This document shows positions 7,145-14,537 of a stretch of DNA of 17,502 nucleotides, in pieces (the first letter of the stretch is position 1; every line of letters starts with the position of its first letter). The translations under genes were made by a program, and so were the position numbers. This stretch comes from a bacterium (GTDB lineage Bacteria > Ratteibacteria > UBA8468 > B48-G9 > JAFGKM01): the NCBI GenBank assembly GCA_023230585.1, contig JALNXB010000040.1:1-17502 (forward strand), in the 5' to 3' direction. Below the pieces are notes generated by a model that saw only the letters and a list, made by a program, of their open reading frames with translations, had not been told where the DNA came from and did not search any database.

Positions 7145-7161
7145 CAAGTTTTTGTAACTTG
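7145..7161 (-). promoter_or_regulatory. Hairpin in the GH28-like gene leader
   Basis: CAAGTT, TTTGT, AACTTG form a perfect 6-bp inverted repeat with a 5-nt loop, within the predicted leader and about 50 nt before the start codon. It could be a leader hairpin or a regulator site; the short arms make chance possible. Confidence 0.25.
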
Positions 7162-7237
7162 TCTTGCTTTTACCTATCTCTACACTACGAAGAGAGTAGT
7201 AGTTTAGAGGTTAATTTTCAAGTTAAGCTTTAATTGC

Positions 7238-7278
7238 ACTTTATCATATACCTACAAATTGTCAAATTTAATACAATT
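7238..7278 (-). promoter_or_regulatory. Candidate promoter and operator of the GH28-like gene
   Basis: On the minus strand TTGACA (7265-7260), a 16-bp spacer and TAAAGT (7243-7238) form a good sigma-70 match, predicting a leader of about 130 nt. An inverted repeat AATTGT (7257-7262), 10 bp, ACAATT (7273-7278) overlaps the -35 and is placed as a repressor operator would be. The rest of the 478-bp divergent gap (7098-7575) holds the leader hairpin, the plus-strand promoter at 7442 and no recognisable gene. Confidence 0.5.
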
Positions 7279-7441
7279 GCACTCATTGCTATTTGCCAAG
7301 CATTAAGAAAACCTTTGATACAGAGTGTAAAGGGAGAATGACGGTTGCGATATACTGAGAAATCTCTTATAAAAAGCGTTTCAGATAAGTTTTTTGTAAG
7401 ACAGAATGGAAATAAAAGCAAGATTGGGTTTCAATTCGCAT

Positions 7442-7470
7442 TTGACATAAAGGATATACCTATGTAAAAT
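7442..7470 (+). promoter_or_regulatory. Sigma-70 promoter of the propeller/CBM9 operon
   Basis: TTGACA (7442-7447), a 17-bp spacer and TAAAAT (7465-7470) give a near-consensus promoter. The start point near 7477 leaves a leader of about 100 nt to the AGGAGG (7565-7570) and ATG at 7576. The in-frame GTG at 7471 is essentially at the transcription start and cannot be the initiator. Confidence 0.75.
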
Positions 7471-7575
7471 GTGAGTTGCGTCGGATTTGCAGTAAAAAAC
7501 TTTTCAAAGTTACTTAAATGCTCCATTACTCAATTATCTAAAAATAGTTACAATACCAACCAACAGGAGGAAAAA

Positions 7576-10500
7576 ATGAAGATTAAAAATAATTTGATAT
7601 TGCTTCTTTTGGTTTTAGGGGCAGTTATCTCTACATCTTTTGTTCATTCTTCTGATTGGCCTATGTGGGGGAAGGATGCTGGAAGAACTTTTTCTTCTGA
7701 TGCCAATATAAATGAAAATCTTGAATTGAGGTGGACAAGAGAACTCGGTGAACCAAGCCGTGCTTGGCCTTTCCAGTTGGAAGAATTTGAAAAACTTGCT
7801 TTTGATGTCTCTTATGAACCTATTGCTTCTGACGGGAAAGTTTTTATATCTTCAATGAGAGCAGACAAGGTTACTGCTTACTCTGCTAAAAATGGAGAAG
7901 AATTGTGGCGTTACTATGTTGACGGTCCTGTTCGGCTTGCTCCTGTATATGAGAATGGAAAATTATACTTTATATCTGATGATGGTTACCTATACTGTTT
8001 AAACTCTAACACAGGGAAACTTTTATGGAAGTTTAAAGGGTTCTTTGCTGAAAAAAGGAATGTTCTTGGAAACAATCGGTTGGTAAGTATTTGGGCGGCG
8101 CGTGGAGGTCCTGTTTTGAGTGACGGCGTAGTCTATTTTGCTTCAGGTGTGTTCCCTTTTGAAGGGGTTTTTGTGCACGCTGTAGATGCTAAAACAGGTA
8201 AATCTATCTGGACCAATAGCACAAGTGGTTCTCTGTGGAGTCATCATCAACACGCAGGCGCTTGGGCTTTTGGAGGGATTTCTCCGCAGGGGTATCTTGC
8301 TGTCTCTGGAGATAAATTAATTGTTTCTGGTGGTAGGACAGTCCCAGCTGTATATGATAGATATACAGGCGAACTACTCTATTATCAGCAGAGCAATATT
8401 GTGGTTGGTCTTGGTGTAGGTGGATACAAGGTTTCTACATGGAAAGGATGGTTTGCTAACCATGATAGTCTATATTCTATTGATGACGGCGCAAAGTTTG
8501 GTGTGGTCCCTATTTCTGTTGTATCAGACGATAGTATTATCGGTGTTAATAGAGGATGCTTAATTGCTCATAAATCTGAATTAAAAAGAAAAGATATAGA
8601 GGTTAAAGACCGACTTGGTGTAGGGGCTATAAGGGTGCAATATGAATTAAAAAAACTGTGGGAAGATACCAATATTAGCGGAATAAAACAACTCTTTTTA
8701 AAGTCTGGCTCGTTTGTGGCTGTTTCTTTGAGTGATAACGAGGCAGGGTTGGTTAAACTTGCTTCTAACGGTAGCCCTGAGAGTATAGTCTGGCGATACA
8801 AAATTGAAGGAGTTATATGGAGTATGATTGCTTCAGAAGGACGGCTTTTTATTGTAAACGAAGACGGTAAAATATACTGTTTCGCAAAAAAAACTGGTGA
8901 AGATGTTAGTCACCATAAAGAAGAAAAGGAATCTTACAAACAAAATGAAGAGCATATAAAAATATCATCTCAAATAATTTCTCAAACAGGCGTAACAGAC
9001 GGATACGCTCTTTTCTGGGGTTTAGGTGACGGAGAAGTAATAAAAACTTTGTTAGATAAAACATCTCTTCATATTGTTGCAGTTGAACAGAACAAAAAAC
9101 AGGTTGACCTTTTGAGACGCCGTTTTGATGATTTAGGGTATTATGGGAAGAGGGTGTCTGTGATAAATGCCGACCCTACTCAATTCTCTTTCCCTGCTTA
9201 TATGGCTGACTTGATTGTTCTGTTGGATAGAAAATATAATCAAAAAGATATTCAAAAGGCGTTCAACTCTTTAAGACCTTACGGTGGGAAAATTTATGTT
9301 AATAACGTTGTTAATAATTTATCAGAGATGTACAAAAAAGCCGATTTAGAGAACGGGAAGTTGTATCTACAAAAAGATTTCGCAATAATTTCACGAGAAG
9401 GTCCTCTTAAAGGTGCTGGTAAATGGACACACCAGTATGCGGATGCGTCTAACAGAGTTTATTCTGACGATGAGTTGGTGAAAGCACCTCTCGGGGTGTT
9501 ATGGTATGGTAGCACTTCTAATGCTGATACTCTTCCAAGACACCATAATGGACCTGTTCCTCAAGTTGTAGGAGGGAGGTTGTTTATTTTGGGTATAGAT
9601 ATTTTGTGTGCAAGATGTGTTTATACAGGCAGACAACTATGGGTAAAAGAGATACCAGGAGTAGGACACCCGTTTACAACGCTTGAACTTGAAAAACGGT
9701 TCAATAGAGGCATGCAAGTTAATATGACAGATGCTCCAGGAGCAAATTTTCTCGGTAGCCCTTACGTTTCCTTAGAAGATGGAATATATATTAAGGATAA
9801 AGATAAAATTCTTCTTCTTGAACCATCAACCGGGAAGACAAAAAAAGAGTTTCATCTACCTTATATAAAAGAACTTAAAAGACCAGAATGGGGCTATATA
9901 ATGGTTTGGAAAGATATTCTTATAGCTACAATTGACCCTCAATATTTTGATGAAGAACTTCCAGGGAAGGCAGAAAACTGGAATGCTACCTCTAGCACTT
10001 TGCTTGTCGCAATGGATAGACATTCTGGAAAAATACTTTGGGTTAGGCAAGCAAAGAAAATAGGGTTTAGGCATAACGCTATTGTGGCAGGTAACGGTAA
10101 GTTATATGCTATAGATGGTTTGTCTGAAGGGCTTCTTGAGAGACTCCAAAGAAGAGGTCTTACTGCTGACACAGAATCTTCTATTATGGCTTTAGATATT
10201 ATGACAGGTAAACAGATTTGGGAACGAGAAGGTGATGTTTTTGGAACCTGGTTAAGTTATTATGAAGATAAAGATATTCTAATTCAAGGCGGTAGACCGG
10301 GGCAGTTAAAATGTCTTATAGATGAACCTGGGAACAGAATAATAGCGCACCGTGGAACCACTGGTGAGATAATATGGGATAAGAGGTTCAATTATGGAGG
10401 ACCAATTAGTTTACATAATAGTATGATTATCCCTGGTAGACCGGGTCAAAATGTTCTTGAGCCAGATACAGGGGCTCTGTTTCAGATTAAAAATTCTATA

Positions 10501-11334
10501 ACTGGTGACGGGTATAACTGGACTTATTTTAGAGCCTATGGATGTGGAACAATGCATTCAAGTAAATACCTTATAGCGTTTCGTTCAGGTACTGCTGGAT
10601 TTAACGACCTGTTGAACTTTGGTGGGACAGGCAATTTTGGAGGCTTTAAAGCTGGTTGTACAAATAATCTTGTACCAGCCGATGGAGTTCTCAATGCGCC
10701 TGAATATACAAGGTCTTGTGTATGCGCTTATCAACTTCAAACATCTTTGGCGTTAGTACATCACCCAGAACTTGAAACTTGGACATACGACCGTCGTCTT
10801 ACGATAGGTAAAAAAAGAGTAGAATCTTTAGGAATCAACTTTGGAGCTCCGGGTAGCAGAAAAGAAAAGAATGTCTTTTGGTTAGAGTATCCTAAAATTC
10901 ATCCTGATGGACCAGATTTAAAGATAGACTTAAAAGGAGACAAGATTGAGTGGTTCAGAAATCACTCCTCTTGGATAAAGAACACACAAGAAGGGCACGC
11001 ATGGGTTGCTTCTTACGGAATTAAAGGGATTGAAAATATCAATATAAATCTTTCTTCGGGTGGTAAGGAGAAAACATTTTATGATCTGATATTTTATCTT
11101 ACTGAACCTGAGGAGATAGGTGTTGGTAAACGTGTTTTTGATATTTATGCTCAAGGTAAAAAAGTTGTTGAAGGTTTTGATATAGTTAAAAAAGCAGGAG
11201 GAGAACGTCAACTTGTGACAGTTAAGGTTGAAAAAGTTGAAGTGGAAGATGGTTTAGGTATATCTTTTGCACCAAAAGATGGTTCTCTGCCTCCTGTTAT
11301 TTCGGGTATAGAAATAGTATTGAGTTCTAACTAA
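7576..11334 (+). CDS. Exported PQQ-type beta-propeller protein with embedded methyltransferase-like domain
   Basis: The start is the ATG at 7576, with AGGAGG 5 bases upstream, giving 1252 residues. Residues 1-26 are a signal peptide (a Lys-rich start, a Leu/Val core, then FVHSS). A first propeller (27 to about 450) shows PQQ_2-type blades such as YSAKNGEELWRYYVDGP and GYLYCLNSNTGKLLWKFKG. A class I SAM-methyltransferase-like domain follows (about 465-595): G482-L-G484-D-G486, acidic Glu504 after the second strand (LHIVAVE) and Asp533 in NADPTQF. A second propeller (about 612-1090) contains Cys678/Cys681 (CARC), Cys990, Cys1028 and Cys1048/Cys1050 (SCVC). The C-terminal part (about 1145-1252) resembles a malectin-like sugar-binding domain. 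From memory, similar proteins occur in Planctomycetes and relatives, and their function is not established. No haem CxxCH motif is seen. The CBM9-like gene follows 22 bp downstream. Confidence 0.85.
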   Translation: MKIKNNLILLLLVLGAVISTSFVHSSDWPMWGKDAGRTFSSDANINENLELRWTRELGEPSRAWPFQLEEFEKLAFDVSYEPIASDGKVFISSMRADKVTAYSAKNGEELWRYYVDGPVRLAPVYENGKLYFISDDGYLYCLNSNTGKLLWKFKGFFAEKRNVLGNNRLVSIWAARGGPVLSDGVVYFASGVFPFEGVFVHAVDAKTGKSIWTNSTSGSLWSHHQHAGAWAFGGISPQGYLAVSGDKLIVSGGRTVPAVYDRYTGELLYYQQSNIVVGLGVGGYKVSTWKGWFANHDSLYSIDDGAKFGVVPISVVSDDSIIGVNRGCLIAHKSELKRKDIEVKDRLGVGAIRVQYELKKLWEDTNISGIKQLFLKSGSFVAVSLSDNEAGLVKLASNGSPESIVWRYKIEGVIWSMIASEGRLFIVNEDGKIYCFAKKTGEDVSHHKEEKESYKQNEEHIKISSQIISQTGVTDGYALFWGLGDGEVIKTLLDKTSLHIVAVEQNKKQVDLLRRRFDDLGYYGKRVSVINADPTQFSFPAYMADLIVLLDRKYNQKDIQKAFNSLRPYGGKIYVNNVVNNLSEMYKKADLENGKLYLQKDFAIISREGPLKGAGKWTHQYADASNRVYSDDELVKAPLGVLWYGSTSNADTLPRHHNGPVPQVVGGRLFILGIDILCARCVYTGRQLWVKEIPGVGHPFTTLELEKRFNRGMQVNMTDAPGANFLGSPYVSLEDGIYIKDKDKILLLEPSTGKTKKEFHLPYIKELKRPEWGYIMVWKDILIATIDPQYFDEELPGKAENWNATSSTLLVAMDRHSGKILWVRQAKKIGFRHNAIVAGNGKLYAIDGLSEGLLERLQRRGLTADTESSIMALDIMTGKQIWEREGDVFGTWLSYYEDKDILIQGGRPGQLKCLIDEPGNRIIAHRGTTGEIIWDKRFNYGGPISLHNSMIIPGRPGQNVLEPDTGALFQIKNSITGDGYNWTYFRAYGCGTMHSSKYLIAFRSGTAGFNDLLNFGGTGNFGGFKAGCTNNLVPADGVLNAPEYTRSCVCAYQLQTSLALVHHPELETWTYDRRLTIGKKRVESLGINFGAPGSRKEKNVFWLEYPKIHPDGPDLKIDLKGDKIEWFRNHSSWIKNTQEGHAWVASYGIKGIENININLSSGGKEKTFYDLIFYLTEPEEIGVGKRVFDIYAQGKKVVEGFDIVKKAGGERQLVTVKVEKVEVEDGLGISFAPKDGSLPPVISGIEIVLSSN

Positions 11335-11356
11335 ACTTAGTTTAGGGAGGTGTAAA

Positions 11357-12469
11357 ATGGTGAAACCTATTAAAAACTGTCTATATTGCGGTATTTTTTT
11401 ACTGTTATGCCTTTCTTCTTTTTTATTCTCTAAAGAAGTAGAGGTTGTTGAAATAGATACAAAAATTATTAAAAAATCTATTGAAGAAACTTCTGATTCT
11501 CTCCCAACTGTTAAATTTCATCCTGCAAGTATATCTGAAATACAGATTTTAAGTGTAAAAGATTTAGTGGTCTATATTAAAAGTTTGCATACAGAAAGAG
11601 AGTTGTTGGCAGAAATTACTCTTATAGTTGATAATGAAGAGATAGAAAGAAGAGATTTGAAGTTGTTACCGGGCGTGGTATTACCTGTTATATATAAACT
11701 TAAAGATGAAATGTTATCTAAACATACAATAAAAGTGGTTTTAGATTTTAAAAAGCCAAAAGATTTACGTAATTGGGAAGAATTTGTTATGTTCAACAGG
11801 AGGGAAGAGACGATATCTTTCAATTTTGAAGATATGATTAAAATCCCTTATGCTGATTTTGAAATAAAAATCGATGGAAATGTTTCTGACTGGGAAGGAA
11901 AGGTTGGACATATCTTTTTAGGAGAAAGAAAGGATGTTTACCCTCTTAGCCAAAGAGAAAAATGGCAAGAAGATTCAAGCGGGAAAATTTATCTTGCATG
12001 GGATAAGGATTATTTTTATATTGGAGCAGTAATTGAAGATGATAAACATTTATGTACTAAATCAAGGAGAGCTGCTTTTGAAGGCGATTTTCTTAAATGT
12101 GAGTTTACTCCATATCTAATAGGAAGAAAAATAGCACCTCGAATTTTTGAGTTAGCACTTTTAAAAGATGTTGTTGATATGGATATTTACAATATTAGAA
12201 AAGGGCTTAGTTTAAAGCATCTTTTCAAAAAATGTGAATACGCACTCAAAAGAGACGAGGTAAAGAAAGAAACTACCTACGAAATAAAAGTTCCTTTTAT
12301 GGATTCTTATCCTTTATATATAAAGGGTCAAGAGGGTAATATAGTCGATTTTAATATAACGGTTTTTGACAACAATGAGAAAGGAGATAAATATTGGTTA
12401 CAACTAATACCTGAAGTTTCTCCTGACCCTCAATTTGATGTTTCGCCAAAATGTGTTTTATGGAAATAG
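11357..12469 (+). CDS. Exported CBM9-like carbohydrate-binding protein
   Basis: The 370-residue protein has an N-terminal signal peptide (a Lys start, hydrophobic core about 9-24, likely cleavage before KEVEV at 26). A beta-rich region of unknown family follows (about 45-160). A C-terminal CBM9/DOMON-like domain (about 165-368) is marked by IKIDGNVSDWEG (170-181), IYLAWDKDYFYIGAVIEDD (211-229) and the aromatic residues expected of a sugar-binding platform. Such domains often accompany polysaccharide-active proteins; no catalytic residues are seen here. AGGGAGG (11344-11350) lies 6 bases before the ATG, and the gene starts 22 bp after the propeller gene, so the two are probably co-transcribed. 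A small inverted repeat, CTAAAC-TTA-GTTTAG (11331-11345), spans the upstream stop and touches this ribosome site, possibly adjusting coupling. The 3' end converges with the pseudopilin operon with a 7-bp gap. Confidence 0.8.
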   Translation: MVKPIKNCLYCGIFLLLCLSSFLFSKEVEVVEIDTKIIKKSIEETSDSLPTVKFHPASISEIQILSVKDLVVYIKSLHTERELLAEITLIVDNEEIERRDLKLLPGVVLPVIYKLKDEMLSKHTIKVVLDFKKPKDLRNWEEFVMFNRREETISFNFEDMIKIPYADFEIKIDGNVSDWEGKVGHIFLGERKDVYPLSQREKWQEDSSGKIYLAWDKDYFYIGAVIEDDKHLCTKSRRAAFEGDFLKCEFTPYLIGRKIAPRIFELALLKDVVDMDIYNIRKGLSLKHLFKKCEYALKRDEVKKETTYEIKVPFMDSYPLYIKGQEGNIVDFNITVFDNNEKGDKYWLQLIPEVSPDPQFDVSPKCVLWK

Positions 12470-12476
12470 AATAGTT

Positions 12477-13184
12477 TTAATTTGGCAATTTTTCTCTGAC
12501 ATTCTTCTCGTTCATTATCCACCAAGTTGCGCTTGAAGCATCCGAGTTGCTAATAGCATCCCAAAACCTGCTTTTTGTTGCTGATTCAACGTGTCCATCA
12601 AGAAAAAGAAGATTAGCCGTAGCCCCAGGGTGCCTAAAATGAACTTTGCCTACACCCGTTTCTGAATATGCAACTGCTCTGTATTGGCTTCCATGTTGGG
12701 AGGCAGTTGGATTATCCCAATAGGTGTCTGCAAGAAACCAGTAGCCAGCAGGTTTTTCAGCCATATCTGGAAAAATAAATACATAATGGCTATCATTGTT
12801 TGGCCTGTAATGCAATGTGTTTAATACTGGGGTAGTCCTAACTCCATAGGCGTGGTCGGTATTCCCTGTAAAATCGTATGGTTTCCAGGCAGGGCATACA
12901 GCCATTGATCTGAGGTTGTTTCCTTCTGATGACCAGGCATCCATCCATCTTACGGTACCAGCATGCAAGAGCAATATTCCTTCCCAATTTTGTGTATACA
13001 TCATAGCCGCTATACCTATCTGTCTGAGGTTGTTCATACAAGTTGTTGCTCGAGCTCTTTGTCTTGCCTTTGAAAGTGCTGGCAGAAGCATCGCTGCAAG
13101 AATTGCTATTATAGCGATAACCACAAGAAGTTCGATGAGGGTAAAACCTCTCTTCTTTTGTAAGAAGCCAATCCTTATTTTCAT
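12477..13184 (-). CDS. Type II secretion/pilus pseudopilin with H-X-DG motif
   Basis: This 235-residue protein carries a class III prepilin leader. A basic N-terminus is followed by Gly13, then Phe14-Thr-Leu-Ile-Glu18 and a long hydrophobic helix ending in LLPALSKAR. Prepilin peptidase should cut after Gly13 and N-methylate Phe14; Glu18 is the conserved Glu5 of the mature protein. The C-terminal part has the prepilin processing-associated His-spacer-Asp-Gly motif (His185 to Asp196-Gly197, then HVES), with 10 instead of the usual 9 intervening residues. Such proteins are strongly expanded in Lentisphaerota, Planctomycetes and Verrucomicrobia, usually with unknown cargo. AGGAG lies 6 bases before the ATG. 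It is the second gene of an operon, 27 bp after the other pseudopilin. Confidence 0.9.
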   Translation of the reverse strand: MKIRIGFLQKKRGFTLIELLVVIAIIAILAAMLLPALSKARQRARATTCMNNLRQIGIAAMMYTQNWEGILLLHAGTVRWMDAWSSEGNNLRSMAVCPAWKPYDFTGNTDHAYGVRTTPVLNTLHYRPNNDSHYVFIFPDMAEKPAGYWFLADTYWDNPTASQHGSQYRAVAYSETGVGKVHFRHPGATANLLFLDGHVESATKSRFWDAISNSDASSATWWIMNEKNVREKLPN

Positions 13185-13211
13185 TTTATTCTCCTAATTA
13201 AAAATATTTAA

Positions 13212-13985
13212 TCAATACTCGTGGTGAAGGTCTCTTAAACTTCCTTCTCTTGTTGGTGCTGCAGATGATACACTACCGCAATTTGGGAATGCGTTAGGGT
13301 CCATTCTACTGTATGCAGAACCGGTAGAATCTCTTATGGCTGCTACCCATTTAACGTGCCCGCCAACATATAAAGCGTTTAAACCTGCCCATTTATGGTT
13401 GTCTATTCGGCCTCTTAAAACAAAATAGCTGTTTCTGTCCCAAGCAAGGGCTGGAGTTCCGCCCCAATCTGTTTTTCTGTCTGCCATAATCGCTGTATCT
13501 GGATGTGTTTGAAGGTTTAAACCGTAGGCGTAAGCGTAAGAACAGGTGTATAGAGAACCATGAAAAGCTACACCTCCGTTTTCTGCTGATATCAGTGTAC
13601 CGTTTTCAATATCAGGAAGTTCTCCACTTGACTTATCTTTACTGCTTGGACATACAAACAATTTATATTCATTTGTGTAAGGCGGAGTTTCAAATCCTGG
13701 CTTTAATTCTGAATAATCTAACTGACCTGTAAGAAGAGCAAGGGATGCATTTACTTTAGTTCTTGGAACATCTGGTATCGTCTCATCGTGAGTAGGGAAC
13801 CAGCCTCCCCAATCCTGTGCATATATGTGTAGTATAAGTCCGAGTTGTTTAAGATTGCTTGCACAAATACTTCTTCGAGCATTTTCTCTTGCTTTTGATA
13901 ATGCAGGCAAGAGCATTCCTGCAAGTATTGCTATTATAGCTATAACTACAAGAAGTTCAATAAGAGTGAATCCACTTTTTTTCAT
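13212..13985 (-). CDS. Type II secretion/pilus pseudopilin, first gene of the operon
   Basis: From the ATG at 13985 the protein has 257 residues. The leader is very short (MKKSG), with predicted cleavage after Gly5 and Glu10 as the conserved Glu5 of the mature form. A hydrophobic helix ending LLPALSKAREN follows, then a globular domain with several Cys. The C-terminal region has a degenerate processing motif in which Asp-Gly is replaced by Gly-Gly (NALYVGGHV). A GTG three codons upstream (13994) is rejected, because GGGGAGG abuts it directly but is well spaced, 8 bases, from the ATG. It sits under a perfect consensus promoter and leads the two-pseudopilin operon. It may form part of a pseudopilus or surface fibre; no secretin, ATPase or prepilin peptidase gene is in the window. 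Confidence 0.88.
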   Translation of the reverse strand: MKKSGFTLIELLVVIAIIAILAGMLLPALSKARENARRSICASNLKQLGLILHIYAQDWGGWFPTHDETIPDVPRTKVNASLALLTGQLDYSELKPGFETPPYTNEYKLFVCPSSKDKSSGELPDIENGTLISAENGGVAFHGSLYTCSYAYAYGLNLQTHPDTAIMADRKTDWGGTPALAWDRNSYFVLRGRIDNHKWAGLNALYVGGHVKWVAAIRDSTGSAYSRMDPNAFPNCGSVSSAAPTREGSLRDLHHEY

Positions 13986-14026
13986 CTTTTTCACCTCCCC
14001 TTATGGTTGTTAACACAATTTTTTAA

Positions 14027-14095
14027 AATAAGATAAAGATATCTTATTATAACATATTTATCTTTGTTTGTCAATCGTTTTAACCAACCATGGTT
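14027..14095 (-). promoter_or_regulatory. Perfect sigma-70 promoter of the pseudopilin operon with two operator-like repeats
   Basis: On the minus strand TTGACA (14074-14069), exactly 17 bp and TATAAT (14051-14046) make a full consensus promoter, giving a leader of about 54 nt. An 8-bp inverted repeat AATAAGAT, 6 bp, ATCTTATT (14027-14034 and 14041-14048) overlaps the -10 and start point, where a repressor would act. A 10-bp palindrome AACCATGGTT (14086-14095) is centred about 51 bp upstream of the start, where an activator could bind. Confidence 0.8.
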
Positions 14096-14226
14096 TGTTG
14101 AAAAGCATTATTTTTTTTATACTTTCTACCTACTTATATACCACTCAAACGCTCTATTTTACCATCCTGAACTTGCTATAGGATCTCTCACTTAACCCAC
14201 GCAAAAGTGGTAGCAAGAAAAACGAG

Positions 14227-14247
14227 ATTCCGGCTCAAGTCCGGAAT
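14227..14247. repeat. Short palindromic dispersed repeat
   Basis: ATTCCGG, a 7-nt spacer (CTCAAGT) and CCGGAAT form a perfect 7-bp inverted repeat inside the phrase gagattccgg...ccggaatgac. This phrase is typical of short dispersed palindromic repeats found across many bacterial genomes. It lies between the pseudopilin promoter and the beta-helix gene and encodes nothing visible. Confidence 0.6.
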
Positions 14248-14343
14248 GACATGCAGGGGGAGTCCTCGTCTTTATCATTGTTCTTATTCCGTTAAAAAAG
14301 TATGTGTTTAGGAACGAATTACGAGGTGCTACTACAACTCAAG

Positions 14344-14461
14344 CAAGAATCGGGCTGTTAACAAAAGGTTCAGCCCTTTTGTTCTTATACTCTGAGCCTG
14401 TTAAGCCCTTCGGATATGTCTTCTATGCAGAAGGGTGAGTTCTCAGAGTGCCCGATTGTTG
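14344..14461. other. Nested inverted repeats forming a three-way junction
   Basis: Four arms nest without conflict. P1 is AATCGGGC (14348-14355) with GCCCGATT (14450-14457), extended by CAA/TTG past one mismatch. Inside it, AACAAAAGG (14360-14368) pairs with CCTTTTGTT (14375-14383), and ACTCTGAG (14389-14396) pairs with CTCAGAGT (14442-14449), which encloses CCCTTC/GAAGGG (14406-14411 and 14430-14435). An alternative hairpin GGGCTG/CAGCCC (14352-14357 and 14371-14376), followed by a T-rich run, would act as a plus-strand terminator but excludes P1. The element could be a structured RNA, a 3' end structure of the minus-strand operon or a mobile-element end. Which strand is used is unknown. Confidence 0.4.
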
Positions 14462-14537
14462 GGTAGAAGGTGTATGCACCGTAGTCCCAGAGTGAGTAGA
14501 CACCCCATACTTTTTTCCTCTTATTTGATAAAATTCA
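14385..14537 (-). pseudogene. Remnant C-terminal coding fragment
   Basis: After the stop of the large beta-helix gene, the +1 frame is open for about 50 codons and reads as convincing protein (VWGVYSLWDYGAYTFYP, then IGHSENSPFCIEDI and GLNRLRV, stop at 14387-14385). It has no start codon, and a TGA bounds it upstream within the beta-helix gene. The preceding CBM9 domain ends normally in its own frame, so this is more likely the tail of a deleted gene than a lost extension. I do not recognise the family. Its codons overlap the nested inverted repeats in 14348-14457. Confidence 0.45.

Noticed and set aside
7471..7575. Upstream GTG extension of the propeller protein (35 extra residues)
   Set aside because: The GTG directly follows the -10 hexamer and would hide the signal peptide; the ATG at 7576 has an ideal AGGAGG.
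9600..9625. CARC as a c-type haem site in the propeller protein
   Set aside because: The residue after the second Cys is Val, not His, so the CxxCH motif is missing.
14352..14383. Plus-strand terminator (GGGCTG/CAGCCC followed by a T-rich run)
   Set aside because: No plus-strand gene upstream would use it, and the better 9-bp hairpin and outer stem compete with it; kept only as an alternative fold.
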